64,000 bases of DNA from a bacterium (GTDB lineage: Bacteria; SAR324; XYD2-FULL-50-16). Made by a program: the position numbers and the translations under genes. The notes below the pieces were generated by a model, which saw only the letters and a list, made by a program, of their open reading frames with translations, had not been told where the DNA came from and did no database searches. The stretch lies in the NCBI GenBank assembly GCA_024275165.1, contig JAJRZQ010000029.1, positions 5,952 to 69,951 of the forward strand, in the 5' to 3' direction. Below, in pieces: positions 18,208-27,623 of the stretch; position 1 is the first letter of the stretch, and every line of letters starts with the position of its first letter.

Positions 18208-18582
18208 TTAGTCCTTCAAATGGTCTAGAACCATTTTTTCCAACACCACTTGGCTGTGCCGTTCCAAGTCCACCTCCCCCACCTTGAGATTGTAGGCGAG
18301 TTGCTTGAAAAAAGCCTGCTCCCGCGCATCAATCCGTAAGTCCGCCCGCGCCACCGCGGCCAAAGCGAGTAGAAACACCTGCTTGGCTAATTTGGAAGAA
18401 AGTTTTTTTGCCAGTTCTCGAATATCCATGTTTCCGGCCAGTTCATGGGGATGCACTTCGGCTTTCAGCATCAATTTTTTTAAAAAATCCTTTTCCTTTT
18501 GATCTACATGCTGGTCTTTTTTTGCCATCAGCAAGGCGGCGTGGGTGATGATAATTAAATCTTGATGATTGATTTCGCTCAT
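18208..18582 (-). CDS. TerB-like single-domain protein
   Basis: 124 residues from ATG 18582, which has AGGA 7 nt upstream; the open frame extends to 18666 but that part has no ribosome-binding site. Nearly the whole protein is one TerB/tellurite-resistance-like helical domain: an acidic-hydrophobic helix (LLMAKKDQHVDQKEKDFLKKL) and a second D-x-R-I-D-x-x-E helix (ARADLRIDAREQAFFKQL), the paired metal-binding-like motif of the fold. It is divergent from the TerB-array gene at 18843, and may work with it. No other ter genes are present, so tellurite resistance itself should not be assumed. Confidence 0.75.
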   Translation of the reverse strand: MSEINHQDLIIITHAALLMAKKDQHVDQKEKDFLKKLMLKAEVHPHELAGNMDIRELAKKLSSKLAKQVFLLALAAVARADLRIDAREQAFFKQLAYNLKVGEVDLERHSQVVLEKMVLDHLKD

Positions 18583-18842
18583 GATTTTATCCTGTTGAAG
18601 GCAAAAGGATGAAGTCTGTAGGCTTAGTCTTACAGGTTTTTTATTTCTTTTAAAGGACTTCTTCAAAGAGCGAGTGACTTTTCTTCAGCCTCTGGCTTGT
18701 ATTTTTTTAGGGGCAAAAAAGCGGATCGACTCTTTGTTTCCTCCCCTGCTTGTAGTAGGGCTTTGGGATGAGGCGGCATAAGGAGTAGGCAAATTGTACC
18801 AAAGCGGCTAGGGTGGCTAAGAATCTATCTCAATAATATAAA

Positions 18843-20573
18843 ATGCTACGATTAATCAAAGAATTCAAACCAGAACAGTTGATTTGGTATGGCCAGTTAT
18901 TGGTGAAAATGGTGATTGTCGATCAAAACTTTTCTCCCTCCGAGTTGCAATTTGTGAAAGAGGTGTTGGCGCAAATTCCCGATGAAAAAGAACGCAAGAG
19001 CCTTGTCGGCTATTTGGAAAAACAACAAGAACCGCCCCTGAGGCAACCTAAAAGCTTAAACAAAGAGGTCTTGGCCCAGGTTTTTATCCAATTGATTCAT
19101 GTTGCCTTAGCCGATAACGAGCTCCATGCGGCAGAATTGGCTTTATTAAAAAGTCTCAGTCGTCTCTTTGATTTTCATCCCAATTACTTAAAGGACTGTC
19201 TTGCCTGGGCGCAAGATGGAATTTACATCCGCCGGTTACAGCAAAAATTGGCCAAGCGCACCCTTTCTTTGCGCAATGAATTGGTGCCGGTCAAAAAGCT
19301 CAACACGGAGCAAAAAAAATGGTATATCGACGCCGTGGTCGCCGCCTTAATCCATGAAGGACTCAAGGAGGAAAAAGAGCTAAACCTGTTAAAGCGGATG
19401 TTTGCCAGCACAGAGAGCCGAGAGGAACAAATCCTGCTGCGCAATCATATCTTGCTGCAACATCGCCCTCCGATTCGTCGGCCTCCCCCCATGCCCGAAG
19501 GGTTGACTCTCTTGATTTTAATGGAGGTCGCTTTAATCGGAGCCCGCAATGGGGATATGAGTTATCAGTCCAGTCAGCATTTGCGGCTTTTAGCCGATGT
19601 AAGTCGCTTGTCGGCCAAATCCTACAACGAATTGATGGAGTGGATCAACCAAAGCGTGCTTTGGAAAAAACGGGAGCGAGACCTCTTAAATCAAGTGCGG
19701 CTCAACTCGAGCGAAGAGGAAGAAGAGGCCAAAAAGCAGGGGCGACTGATCACCCACCCAGACAACAATTCGATTCAAGTCAGAAAGGTTCAGTGTTTTG
19801 TCTGTGGCTCCGGTAAGGATTTACCCCTGTTTCAGTTAAGGCATCTTAGTCAGAAAACCAGCCAAAATATCTTTGGAACCCCTATTTTTTTAGGGGCCAA
19901 TGAAGGTTTTGACCCCATCGACTTCAACCGGATCAAGGTGGTCGTCTGTCCCGCCTGTCTGTTTGCCAGTCCCAAAAAAGAGCATTTTATCCGTCAGAAA
20001 AAGGACCAAACCCCGGAAGAACTCAGCGATCCTCGCTTTAAGGGGGAATGGATCCGTCAGGTCTTAGAGCGTGAAGAGCAAATCGAGCCTTATAAAAAGC
20101 AGATATCCACGATCCAGCGCAGCCTTCCCGCTGCCATTGCCTGTTATGATTTGGCGATTGACGCGGTGCGGCATTATCATGCCCATTTGCCCAAAGAGTC
20201 GAACCAAGGTCAATTGATCAACCTGTATCTCACCTTAGCGGAATTGAAGATGCAAGCGGGCTTGCGAGAAGAAGCCGAAAACGACCTCAGGCTTGCCATG
20301 GACTTGGCGAAACAGATTTATCTCAAAGGGAGAGCGCCTCAACTCGTTTTACGCTGCGCCCGCTTATTGCTCATTTCCGCGCTGTATTTTGAGGATGAGA
20401 AAAATATCGGGGAATACATGAACTTCTTTCACCGCTATAAAACCGATAAGGCCGAGGGGTTTAAGCTGCAAGATCGGCAAGAATTCATGAAGCTTTACCA
20501 GGAGGTCAGCGGAATTTTCTCCCAGCGAGAACGCTATAAAAAATCAGCCCTCAAGGGATTTAAGCTGCTATGA
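18843..20573 (+). CDS. TerB-array protein with C-terminal zinc (DUF2225-like) and helical domains
   Basis: 576 residues, soluble. Four successive TerB-like segments are visible at about 10-60, 75-140, 152-205 and 215-280; each has a hydrophobic helix followed by D/N-x-x-x-x-x-x-E-x-x-x (VIVDQNFSPSELQFVKEVL; ALADNELHAAELALLKSL). A four-cysteine zinc module follows, with C318-x2-C321 and C369-x2-C372 and the core QNIFGTPIFLG...FDPIDFNRIKVVVCPAC, resembling DUF2225. The C-terminal 170 residues are TPR-like helices. It is a full-length paralogue of the protein at 40096-41808. The ATG has no Shine-Dalgarno. Function unknown. Confidence 0.8.
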   Translation: MLRLIKEFKPEQLIWYGQLLVKMVIVDQNFSPSELQFVKEVLAQIPDEKERKSLVGYLEKQQEPPLRQPKSLNKEVLAQVFIQLIHVALADNELHAAELALLKSLSRLFDFHPNYLKDCLAWAQDGIYIRRLQQKLAKRTLSLRNELVPVKKLNTEQKKWYIDAVVAALIHEGLKEEKELNLLKRMFASTESREEQILLRNHILLQHRPPIRRPPPMPEGLTLLILMEVALIGARNGDMSYQSSQHLRLLADVSRLSAKSYNELMEWINQSVLWKKRERDLLNQVRLNSSEEEEEAKKQGRLITHPDNNSIQVRKVQCFVCGSGKDLPLFQLRHLSQKTSQNIFGTPIFLGANEGFDPIDFNRIKVVVCPACLFASPKKEHFIRQKKDQTPEELSDPRFKGEWIRQVLEREEQIEPYKKQISTIQRSLPAAIACYDLAIDAVRHYHAHLPKESNQGQLINLYLTLAELKMQAGLREEAENDLRLAMDLAKQIYLKGRAPQLVLRCARLLLISALYFEDEKNIGEYMNFFHRYKTDKAEGFKLQDRQEFMKLYQEVSGIFSQRERYKKSALKGFKLL

Positions 20574-20580
20574 GGGAGGT

Positions 20581-20620
20581 GGGGCGTGGTGACTGAATCG
20601 GTTCACCCCCCTTTTTTTTT
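20581..20620 (+). terminator. Intrinsic terminator after the TerB-array gene
   Basis: GGTGA (20588-20592) pairs with TCACC (20603-20607), followed by a C-run and nine T (20612-20620). It separates the TerB-array gene from napDAB. Confidence 0.7.
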
Positions 20621-20696
20621 GTTTTCCTGCTTTTTCATTCTATCGTTTTTGCTTGTATTCTGATAGGCTTTCCTTAGCGTTCTAAAAAAAGGCAGC

Positions 20697-20933
20697 ATGA
20701 ACCTATCGGCTCTTCTGATACATACCCAACCGACAAAACTCCCAGACCTCATTACTCGTATTGAGGCGGTGTCTTGGGCCAAGACCCATCACCATGATGA
20801 ACAAGGTCGCTTGATCGTGACCGTTGAAGCTGCTGATCTGCGTGAAGATCAGCAGCGTTTGGAAAAAATTCAAAGCTTGCCGGGGGTGATTTCCGCTGAA
20901 GTCGTTGAGTTCTGGCCTGACATGCAAACTTAA
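20697..20933 (+). CDS. napD: NapD chaperone for periplasmic nitrate reductase
   Basis: 78 residues. Cytosolic chaperone that binds the twin-arginine signal of NapA and supports its maturation. The small ferredoxin-like fold of NapD is suggested by SALLIHTQPTKLPDLITRI at the N terminus and QSLPGVISAEVVEF near the C terminus, matching the family pattern. It lies 12 bp before napA, and its ATG has an AGG-rich ribosome-binding site (AAAAAGGCAGC). Short family members give weak matches, so the call rests partly on the adjacent napA. Confidence 0.88.
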   Translation: MNLSALLIHTQPTKLPDLITRIEAVSWAKTHHHDEQGRLIVTVEAADLREDQQRLEKIQSLPGVISAEVVEFWPDMQT

Positions 20934-20945
20934 TGGGAGGCAAGC

Positions 20946-23666
20946 ATGACGCATCCAAATCGTAGAGAGTTTCTCCGTAACAGCTTGGCGGCAAGCGCGG
21001 CCTTGGCCGTGGGAATGCAATTGCCGAAAGAGGCGCAAGCCGCGTGGATGAAAGATCCGGAAGAATATAAAGGGATCACCTGGGATCGCTCCGCCTGCCG
21101 TTTTTGTGGAACCGGTTGCAGTATTTTGGTGGGAGTGAAAGACGATAAGATTCGCGCGGTCAAGGGCGACCCCGAAAGTCCGGTCAACCGGGGGTTGCTT
21201 TGCGTGAAGGGCTACGCGAACGCTAAAATTCTCTATGGGGAAGATCGCCTGACCACTCCCCTGTTGCGGATGAAAAACGGTAAACACGCCAAAGACGGGG
21301 AGTTTGCCCCCGTGAGTTGGGATCAAGCCTTTAAGGTCATGGCAGAACAATGCAAAAGGGCGTTGAGGCAAAAGGGCCCCAAGGGCATCGCTCTTTTCGG
21401 GAGCGGTCAATACACCATTGACGAGGGGTACGCCGCGGCCAAGCTGGTCAAGGCCGGGTTTCGCTCCAACAATATCGAGCCCAACGCGAGGCACTGTATG
21501 GCCAGCGCCGTGGTGGGGTTCTTTCAAACCTTTGGCATTGATGAGCCTTCTGGTTGCTATGATGACATCGAAGCGACCGACAATATGGTTTTATGGGGGG
21601 CCAACATGGCCGAGATGCACCCCATTTTATGGACTCGCGCTGTGCGCCGCAAGATGACGGCTCCAGACCGGGTGACCATCGTCAACCTTACCACCTATAC
21701 CAATCGCTGTAGTGAACTGGCGGATTTGGAAATCATCTTCAAGCCCAATACGGATTTGGCGATTTTCAACTACCTCGCTCGTGAGGCCATTGCTCGGGGG
21801 GCGATGGACCAAGCCTTTGTGAAAAAGCATTGTGTTTTTTCCACCGGCCCGAGAGACATCGGTTTTGGTTTGGAGGCCTCCCATCCTAAAGAGCAAGAGA
21901 TCGCCTTGAGCAAAGCAGAGGCGATTGCCTGGGGGCTCGGCCCAGAGGGGGAAGGCACCAAGGTGACCCAAAAACATCGAAATGGCGCCTTAAAACATTG
22001 GCTGATCGAATTTGCCGATTTTAAACAGGCTATAGAACCCTATACCCTTGATTTCGTCGCCCAAACCGCTAAGGGAGACGCGGGCGAAGACTTAGAAGGT
22101 TTTAAAAAGAAATTGGTGCGACTGGCCGATATTTACTGCAAAAAGAGCAGCCCTGTGGTGAGTTTTTGGACCATGGGGATGAACCAGCATGTGCGCGGCA
22201 GTTGGGTCAACGAACAGGCTTATATGCTGCATCTGCTCTTAGGGAAACAGGCAAAACCGGGTATGGGGGCCTTTTCCTTGACCGGGCAACCCTCGGCTTG
22301 CGGTACGGCGCGCGAGGTGGGAACCTTTGCCCACCGCCTTCCCGCCGATATGCTGGTTGCCAAGGCCCCCCACCGCGCCAAAGCGGAAGAAATTTGGGGA
22401 CTCCCCGCCGGCACCCTCAATCCTAAGCCGGGCGACCACGCGATTAAAATGATGCGGAAATTGGAACAAGGAGAGATCAAATTCTTTTGGTCTCAGGTTT
22501 CCAACCCCTTTCAAGACTTCCCCAATGCCAATCGCTGGTTCAAGGCAGCGCAAGAGCCCGATAATTTCATTGTGGTTTCCGACTGCTACCCCACCATTAG
22601 CGCCAAGATGGCAGATTTGATTTTGCCGAGCGCGATGATTTTTGAGAAATGGGGCGCTTACGGTAACGCGGAACGGCGAACCCAGCATTGGCGGCAGATG
22701 GTTGCTCCGCCAGGCGAAGCCAAGGGGGATACTTGGCAGTTTTTGGAATTTGCCAAGCACTTTACCATTGCCGAGGTTTGGGGGGCGCGGGGCAAGCTGC
22801 CCGATGTGATTCAAGCGGCGCGGGGCAAAGGGATCAAGGGGAGCGACAGCCTCTATGAAGTGTTGTTTGGGCGCTTAAGAGCCAGCCACCCTTGGAGCAA
22901 AGATCATCCGCTCGCGGAGGGCCGAAAAAACGATATTGCCGAGGAGTTTGGTTTTTTTGTTCATAAAGCCTTGTGGGAGGAATACCGCCTTTTTGGTCAG
23001 GGTCACGGTCACGATTTGGCCCCCTTTGACGCGTATTTTAAGGTTCCCGGCCTGCGCTGGCCCGTGGTGAAGGGCCGGGAAACAGCCTGGCGTTACTTAG
23101 AGGGCTCTGACCCTTATGTTGCCCCGGGAGAAGGCTTCAACTTCTACGGCCCGGCCTTAAAGGCCTTGCCCAAAGGGGATTTGCAGGGGCCAAGCGGGGC
23201 AGATAAGGTGAAGCTCTTTGGCTCCAAAGATGCCCAAGGTCACCTCCGTGGCGGCAAGGCGAAAATCTTTTTTCGCCCCTATCAAGAGCCCCCTGAGGCA
23301 CCGGATCAAGAATACGACCTCTGGCTGTCCACGGGCCGAGTGATCGAGCATTGGCACTCGGGCACCATGACGAGGCGCGTCCCCGAGCTGCATCTCGCCA
23401 TGCCCAACGCCCTGATTTATATGCATCCCGCTGACGCGAAAAAGCGGGGGTTAAAGCAAGGCGATGTGGCGAAGATGACCTCTAGAAGGGGCGAGGTCTT
23501 AGCCCGTATCGAAACCCAAGAGCGCAATCATATGCCCCGGGGCATGATTTTCGTTCCCTGGTTTGACGAACAGGTATTGATCAACAAGCTCACTTTAGAT
23601 CAAACCTGTCCTCTATCCAAGCAGACCGATTATAAAAAATGCGCCGTCAAGGTCGCCAAAGCTTAG
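20946..23666 (+). CDS. napA: Periplasmic nitrate reductase, large catalytic subunit
   Basis: Molybdopterin (bis-MGD) enzyme that reduces nitrate to nitrite in the periplasm. 906 residues, longer than the ~830 of E. coli NapA and nearer the long form of some other lineages. A twin-arginine signal is present ([16 protein letters not shown]). The [4Fe-4S] ligands are C51-x2-C54-x3-C58 and C86. C184 (ARHCMASA) is the expected molybdenum ligand. The C-terminal molybdopterin domain includes [24 protein letters not shown] ribosome-binding site precedes the ATG. It is the middle gene of napDAB. Confidence 0.95.
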   Translation: MTHPNRREFLRNSLAASAALAVGMQLPKEAQAAWMKDPEEYKGITWDRSACRFCGTGCSILVGVKDDKIRAVKGDPESPVNRGLLCVKGYANAKILYGEDRLTTPLLRMKNGKHAKDGEFAPVSWDQAFKVMAEQCKRALRQKGPKGIALFGSGQYTIDEGYAAAKLVKAGFRSNNIEPNARHCMASAVVGFFQTFGIDEPSGCYDDIEATDNMVLWGANMAEMHPILWTRAVRRKMTAPDRVTIVNLTTYTNRCSELADLEIIFKPNTDLAIFNYLAREAIARGAMDQAFVKKHCVFSTGPRDIGFGLEASHPKEQEIALSKAEAIAWGLGPEGEGTKVTQKHRNGALKHWLIEFADFKQAIEPYTLDFVAQTAKGDAGEDLEGFKKKLVRLADIYCKKSSPVVSFWTMGMNQHVRGSWVNEQAYMLHLLLGKQAKPGMGAFSLTGQPSACGTAREVGTFAHRLPADMLVAKAPHRAKAEEIWGLPAGTLNPKPGDHAIKMMRKLEQGEIKFFWSQVSNPFQDFPNANRWFKAAQEPDNFIVVSDCYPTISAKMADLILPSAMIFEKWGAYGNAERRTQHWRQMVAPPGEAKGDTWQFLEFAKHFTIAEVWGARGKLPDVIQAARGKGIKGSDSLYEVLFGRLRASHPWSKDHPLAEGRKNDIAEEFGFFVHKALWEEYRLFGQGHGHDLAPFDAYFKVPGLRWPVVKGRETAWRYLEGSDPYVAPGEGFNFYGPALKALPKGDLQGPSGADKVKLFGSKDAQGHLRGGKAKIFFRPYQEPPEAPDQEYDLWLSTGRVIEHWHSGTMTRRVPELHLAMPNALIYMHPADAKKRGLKQGDVAKMTSRRGEVLARIETQERNHMPRGMIFVPWFDEQVLINKLTLDQTCPLSKQTDYKKCAVKVAKA

Positions 23667-23674
23667 GAGGGAAG

Positions 23675-24166
23675 ATGAAATACTTAAGGTGGATGTTGCT
23701 GGCGGTTCTTTTGTTTCTCGCCGCTTGCGAGTCAGAGCAAAGAGCAGGTAAGCAAATTTGTGACCAGACCCTTTCTTTGCGTAAGGATTGTGTTTTTAAG
23801 CAGGCTCAGCCCCTGCCCATGGCGCTTTACTCGCAAAAATCTCCCGGTGAATCGACTAAGCTTAACCGGGCTTATGCTACCGCGCCGCCCTTGATCCCCC
23901 ACAGTATTGAAGGGGTCGAGGTCAACGCCTCAATGAACGGCTGTCTCTTGTGCCATAGTGGGGAGATGCCCGATGTCCCCGCTATTCCGGCGAGTCATCG
24001 GCAGATTGCGGTGATAGGGATTTCTCAGGCGCAAAAGCCCCTGGTAACCCAAGTGAAGGGCTTTAAGGCCGCCCCGAGTGGAGTGGATCAAGGTCGTTAT
24101 GTCTGCCTTACCTGCCATGTTCCTCAGGCAGGTAACTTAAAACCCCTGGTGGCCAACCAGTTTTAA
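23675..24166 (+). CDS. napB: NapB-like diheme cytochrome c, predicted lipoprotein
   Basis: Electron-transfer subunit for NapA. 163 residues from ATG 23675, which has a GGAGGGAAG ribosome-binding site; the frame is open further upstream but overlaps napA. Two CxxCH heme sites: C90-LL-C93-H94 and C144-LT-C147-H148. The NapB pattern PPLIPHSIEG precedes heme 1, and H76 and H108 are candidate axial ligands. Unlike the usual soluble NapB, the signal peptide ends in a lipobox (LFLAAC, Cys18), so it is probably anchored by lipid. No napC, napGH, napF or napE is adjacent. Confidence 0.92.
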   Translation: MKYLRWMLLAVLLFLAACESEQRAGKQICDQTLSLRKDCVFKQAQPLPMALYSQKSPGESTKLNRAYATAPPLIPHSIEGVEVNASMNGCLLCHSGEMPDVPAIPASHRQIAVIGISQAQKPLVTQVKGFKAAPSGVDQGRYVCLTCHVPQAGNLKPLVANQF

Positions 24167-24167
24167 T

Positions 24168-24209
24168 CCCTAAGAGGCTTATTGCGCCTCTTCAGGGGCA
24201 CTTTTTTTT
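24168..24209 (+). terminator. Intrinsic terminator of napDAB
   Basis: CCCTAAGAGGC pairs with GCCTCTTCAGGG (one small bulge) around a 7-nt loop, followed by CAC and eight T. It ends the napDAB transcript. Confidence 0.85.
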
Positions 24210-24218
24210 GCTGCGACC

Positions 24219-24917
24219 ATGCTTATCAGTCATCAAGATATCCTAATCCGCCTTTGCGTAGCCTCCATTTTGGGCGGCATCGTTGGGATCGAACGCAATA
24301 TACATGGTCGCCCCGCAGGTTTGCGGACCCATCTCTTAGTGAGCCTCGGTTCTTCGACCTTTATGGTTTTAAGTGTGCTGATCCCCCATCTGTATCCGCT
24401 CTCCGGGACGAGAGGCGTTTTTTTTTCCGACCCGGCGCGTATTGCGGCCCAGATCGTGACCGGGATCGGGTTTTTAGGCGCCGGGGTGATTATTAAAGAC
24501 GGATTGAATATCCGTGGTCTGACCACTGCCGCCTGCTTATGGGCAACGGCCGGCATCGGTATGGCCGCCGGGGCGGGGCTGTTTTTTGTCGCTATAGTGG
24601 CGACCCTGATCGCTTTGATTGGGTTGGTTTTTTTTCCTTGGGTGGAAAAATTATACAAGAAAGACTATTATTATATGCTGACGATTGTTTTTTCCAACCG
24701 CCTTCCCTTAGAAGAACTGTTATGTTTTATCCAGGCTCCCGAGTTCCCCTATCGCAATTTTGAGTATGAAAGGAACTTTGAAACCCAGCAGACCGAAGTG
24801 CAAATCAGCCTAAGCATAAAGCATAAAGAAGAGGCCCCTCAAGTGATGGATGATTTAGTGAAACGAATCGAGCAAAAGGGGCTGCCCCTCATTTCCCTCA
24901 AATGGTTTGCCCCTTAG
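24219..24917 (+). CDS. MgtC/SapB family inner-membrane protein
   Basis: 232 residues. Five or so membrane helices in the first 150 residues carry the MgtC signature: GGIVGIERNIHGRPAGLRTH (residues about 19-38) and IVTGIGFLGAGVIIKDG. The C-terminal 80 residues are soluble, ACT-like in length. MgtC-family proteins are linked to growth at low magnesium and to survival in host cells in pathogens; in environmental bacteria the role is unclear. The ATG lies just after the napB terminator and has no strong ribosome-binding site. Confidence 0.9.
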   Translation: MLISHQDILIRLCVASILGGIVGIERNIHGRPAGLRTHLLVSLGSSTFMVLSVLIPHLYPLSGTRGVFFSDPARIAAQIVTGIGFLGAGVIIKDGLNIRGLTTAACLWATAGIGMAAGAGLFFVAIVATLIALIGLVFFPWVEKLYKKDYYYMLTIVFSNRLPLEELLCFIQAPEFPYRNFEYERNFETQQTEVQISLSIKHKEEAPQVMDDLVKRIEQKGLPLISLKWFAP

Positions 24918-24962
24918 TTGGTCGTAATCAATATTACCATTGAAAAAAAACCTTTCAAAGTC

Positions 24963-24991
24963 TTGGCCAATTCTCAGGTTTTGACTATCAT
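24963..24991 (+). promoter_or_regulatory. Sigma-70-like promoter of the chemoreceptor gene
   Basis: TTGGCC (24963-24968), 17-nt spacer, TATCAT (24986-24991), about 50 bp before the ATG at 25041. The -35 box is imperfect. Confidence 0.4.
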
Positions 24992-25040
24992 AAATATTAA
25001 GATGACTTCTTTTTTGCGACGCCCCTAACCGGATTCCTCC

Positions 25041-27617
25041 ATGAAATTTAAAGATCTGAGCCTAATGGCTAAACTGATGCTGATCAATGGCGTTACTTCT
25101 TTTATTTTAATTACGACTTTATCTATAATTGGTTACTTTGACAGTAAATCCGTGGCGGAAAAATCGGTATTTATTCGTTTGGATAATCTTAGCGAAGCAA
25201 AGGCGGAAGAGATCGCGAGACTGTTCACCTCCATGCAAAACGATTTGAAGTTTTTAAGCACCAACCCCACGGTTGTAGATCACATCGAAAAGCTGATTGA
25301 GGCCTATGATCATTTTGCTCCCTCTACCCCAGGGCAAAAGCGACAGGTGCTGCAAAGTCTGCGAGACGAGTTTTTGCCTCAGTACCAAAAAGTCAACCCC
25401 GGTCAAGGCAAAGCGAGGGATTTTTTGCCCATCAAAGGCAATTCTCAGGCCTTACAATTGGCATATATCGTCAACAATCCCAATAAATTAGGGGAAAAGC
25501 AAAAATTGAGCCGCGCTGGCTCAAGCCCTTATGATCAACTTCATGCCAAATTACATCCCTGGTTGAATGATTTTCTGCAAGCCTACGGTTATTATGATCT
25601 TTTTCTCATTGATGTAAAAAACCTAGATATTGTTTACAGTGTGTTTAAAGAGCGGGACTTTGCCACGAGTTTAAAAAAAGGGCCATTTAAAAACAGTAAT
25701 CTAGCTAAGCTTGTGCAACAGGTTGCTGCTACCGGTGAAGCAGGGCGCGCTGATTTTGCTTCCTATAAACCAAGTTATGGGTTTCCCGCCGCTTTTTTAG
25801 CGGCCCCGATTAAAAGTCAGGGCCGTATTGTAGCCATTGTCGCCTTGCAGATTTCTACGGATCGCTTAAATAAAGTGATGATTGGGGATAAGGATTGGAA
25901 AGGCCACGGTTACGGGGATACGGGCGAGGTTTTTTTAGTGGGGAAAGATCAACTCATGCGCAGCGAGTCGCGTGAATTTATCGAAAACCAAGCCGCTTTT
26001 TTCCAAGCCGCCGGCTCTGAGGTGAGCCGGGAAATCCTTTCTAAAATGAAGCATCTCCATACCACCATTGGGCTTTTTCAAATCGATTCTTCGGCGATTC
26101 GCAAGGCTTTAGCAGGCAAAGAACAGCATGAAATCAGCACTGATTTTAGAGGGATTGAGGTTTTAACCAGTTATCGACCGGTTTCAGTTCCTGGCTTGGA
26201 TTGGGCTGTTGTCGCCAAGCAGGATAAAAAAGAGGCCTTTGTGTCGGTAATCGAGATGGAAAAGAAATTTATTTTCATTGGGTTGTTGATTTTTGCGGTG
26301 AGCATGCTGGTCATCTACTTTATCGCTAAAAAACTAGCGGCACCCTTGTTGCTTTTAACTCGTAAAATTATAGAAATCTCCGATACGAAAGACTTAACCC
26401 TGACTTTAGAGTTGGACCAAAAAGACGAAATCGGACAGACGATTCTTAGTTTCAACAAATTTTTGCACAGCTTGCGCGATATTTTATCGAACATTCGCAA
26501 TGATGCCTTGCAACTGCTGGATTCTTCCCACAGCCTTGCAGGTACCGCGGCGACGATGAGCAACAACGCAGAAGAGATTCAAACGCAAAGCGGGATTATC
26601 GCCTCTGCCTCGGAAGAATTAACCGTGAATATGAACACGGTTGCCTCGGCGACCGAAGAAACCAGCTCCAATTTCAGCCATATTGATGGCGCCATTGGGG
26701 AGCTTTCCTCAAATATTGACGCCATTGCCTCGGCGACCAATGAAGCTTCGACCAACATGCAAGGCATGGAAGACAACTTAAACCGGATTGCCTCTGAAAC
26801 CCAAGACGCGGCCTCTTCCATTACCGACTTGAGCCAAGTGTTGGCCACCGTAAATCAAAAATCGAAACAGGCCTTGGAGATTTCCAGTAAAGCCAGTACA
26901 GAAAGTGAAGAGACCCAAGCCATTTTGGAACAGCTCAATGAAATGGCCGAGCAAATCGGGGGTATTGTGCGCTTGATCGGGAATATCGCCAGCCAAACAA
27001 GCATGCTTGCCTTGAACGCCACCATTGAGGCAACCAATGCGGGGGCCGCGGGCAAAGGGTTTTCTGTGGTTGCGGAAGAGGTCAAGGGTTTGAGCAAAAA
27101 AACTTCAGAAGCAAACGATGAAATCAGAAAAAATATCGAATCCATTCAAAAACAAATTACCATCAGCCGTGGTAAGATTCAAACCGTGGTATCGGTGATC
27201 AATCAAGTTGGTTTGGCCAATCAGGAAATCGCCGAGCAGATGACCATCCAATCGGCGAAGGCAAAAGAAACCTCGAATTCCATGGAATCGATCAATAAAG
27301 CGACCCAACTCTCGGTAGCCAATACCAAAGAAGCCGTGCAGGGGATCAACGAAACCAGTAAATCGGTCTCTGAAATTGCTTCTCATACCCGTGAATCGGC
27401 TCGCAACATCTCAGAAGGGGTTAAGGGAGTCGAAGAAATTGCCCGCAGCTCAGATGAAGCGGCAATCGGGTTGAGCGAGGTCAACCAAAGCTTACAAAAA
27501 AACAGTACCGCCATTCATGAGGTGGACCAACAAGCCCATCAAGTGGCCGAAAGCGCCAAAACCTTAAGTCAAATTGCGGAAGACATGGGAAAAGTTTTGA
27601 GTACGCTTCAATTTTAA
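25041..27617 (+). CDS. Methyl-accepting chemotaxis protein with a large sensor domain
   Basis: 858 residues. TM1 at about 10-30, extracytoplasmic sensor of about 370 residues (Cache-like in size and layout), TM2 at about 409-430, HAMP at about 432-485, then a long methyl-accepting coiled coil. The hairpin tip reads QTSMLALNATIEATNAG, close to but not the same as the canonical [10 protein letters not shown]. It is followed by KGFSVVAEEVKGLS. It should couple to CheA/CheW. The first ATG is preceded by CGGATTCCTCC without a Shine-Dalgarno. A GGDEF-EAL gene follows after 6 bp, probably in one operon. Confidence 0.93.
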   Translation: MKFKDLSLMAKLMLINGVTSFILITTLSIIGYFDSKSVAEKSVFIRLDNLSEAKAEEIARLFTSMQNDLKFLSTNPTVVDHIEKLIEAYDHFAPSTPGQKRQVLQSLRDEFLPQYQKVNPGQGKARDFLPIKGNSQALQLAYIVNNPNKLGEKQKLSRAGSSPYDQLHAKLHPWLNDFLQAYGYYDLFLIDVKNLDIVYSVFKERDFATSLKKGPFKNSNLAKLVQQVAATGEAGRADFASYKPSYGFPAAFLAAPIKSQGRIVAIVALQISTDRLNKVMIGDKDWKGHGYGDTGEVFLVGKDQLMRSESREFIENQAAFFQAAGSEVSREILSKMKHLHTTIGLFQIDSSAIRKALAGKEQHEISTDFRGIEVLTSYRPVSVPGLDWAVVAKQDKKEAFVSVIEMEKKFIFIGLLIFAVSMLVIYFIAKKLAAPLLLLTRKIIEISDTKDLTLTLELDQKDEIGQTILSFNKFLHSLRDILSNIRNDALQLLDSSHSLAGTAATMSNNAEEIQTQSGIIASASEELTVNMNTVASATEETSSNFSHIDGAIGELSSNIDAIASATNEASTNMQGMEDNLNRIASETQDAASSITDLSQVLATVNQKSKQALEISSKASTESEETQAILEQLNEMAEQIGGIVRLIGNIASQTSMLALNATIEATNAGAAGKGFSVVAEEVKGLSKKTSEANDEIRKNIESIQKQITISRGKIQTVVSVINQVGLANQEIAEQMTIQSAKAKETSNSMESINKATQLSVANTKEAVQGINETSKSVSEIASHTRESARNISEGVKGVEEIARSSDEAAIGLSEVNQSLQKNSTAIHEVDQQAHQVAESAKTLSQIAEDMGKVLSTLQF

Positions 27618-27623
27618 CCTTGG

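Noticed and set aside
18208-20573. Tellurite resistance locus
   Set aside because: TerB-like folds are present, but there is no terC, terD, terA or terZ. Calling it tellurite resistance would go beyond the sequence.
20703-21527. 274-residue minus-strand open frame across napD and napA
   Set aside because: It lies opposite genes with full family motifs; its sequence is low complexity in structure and has no recognised motif or start signal.
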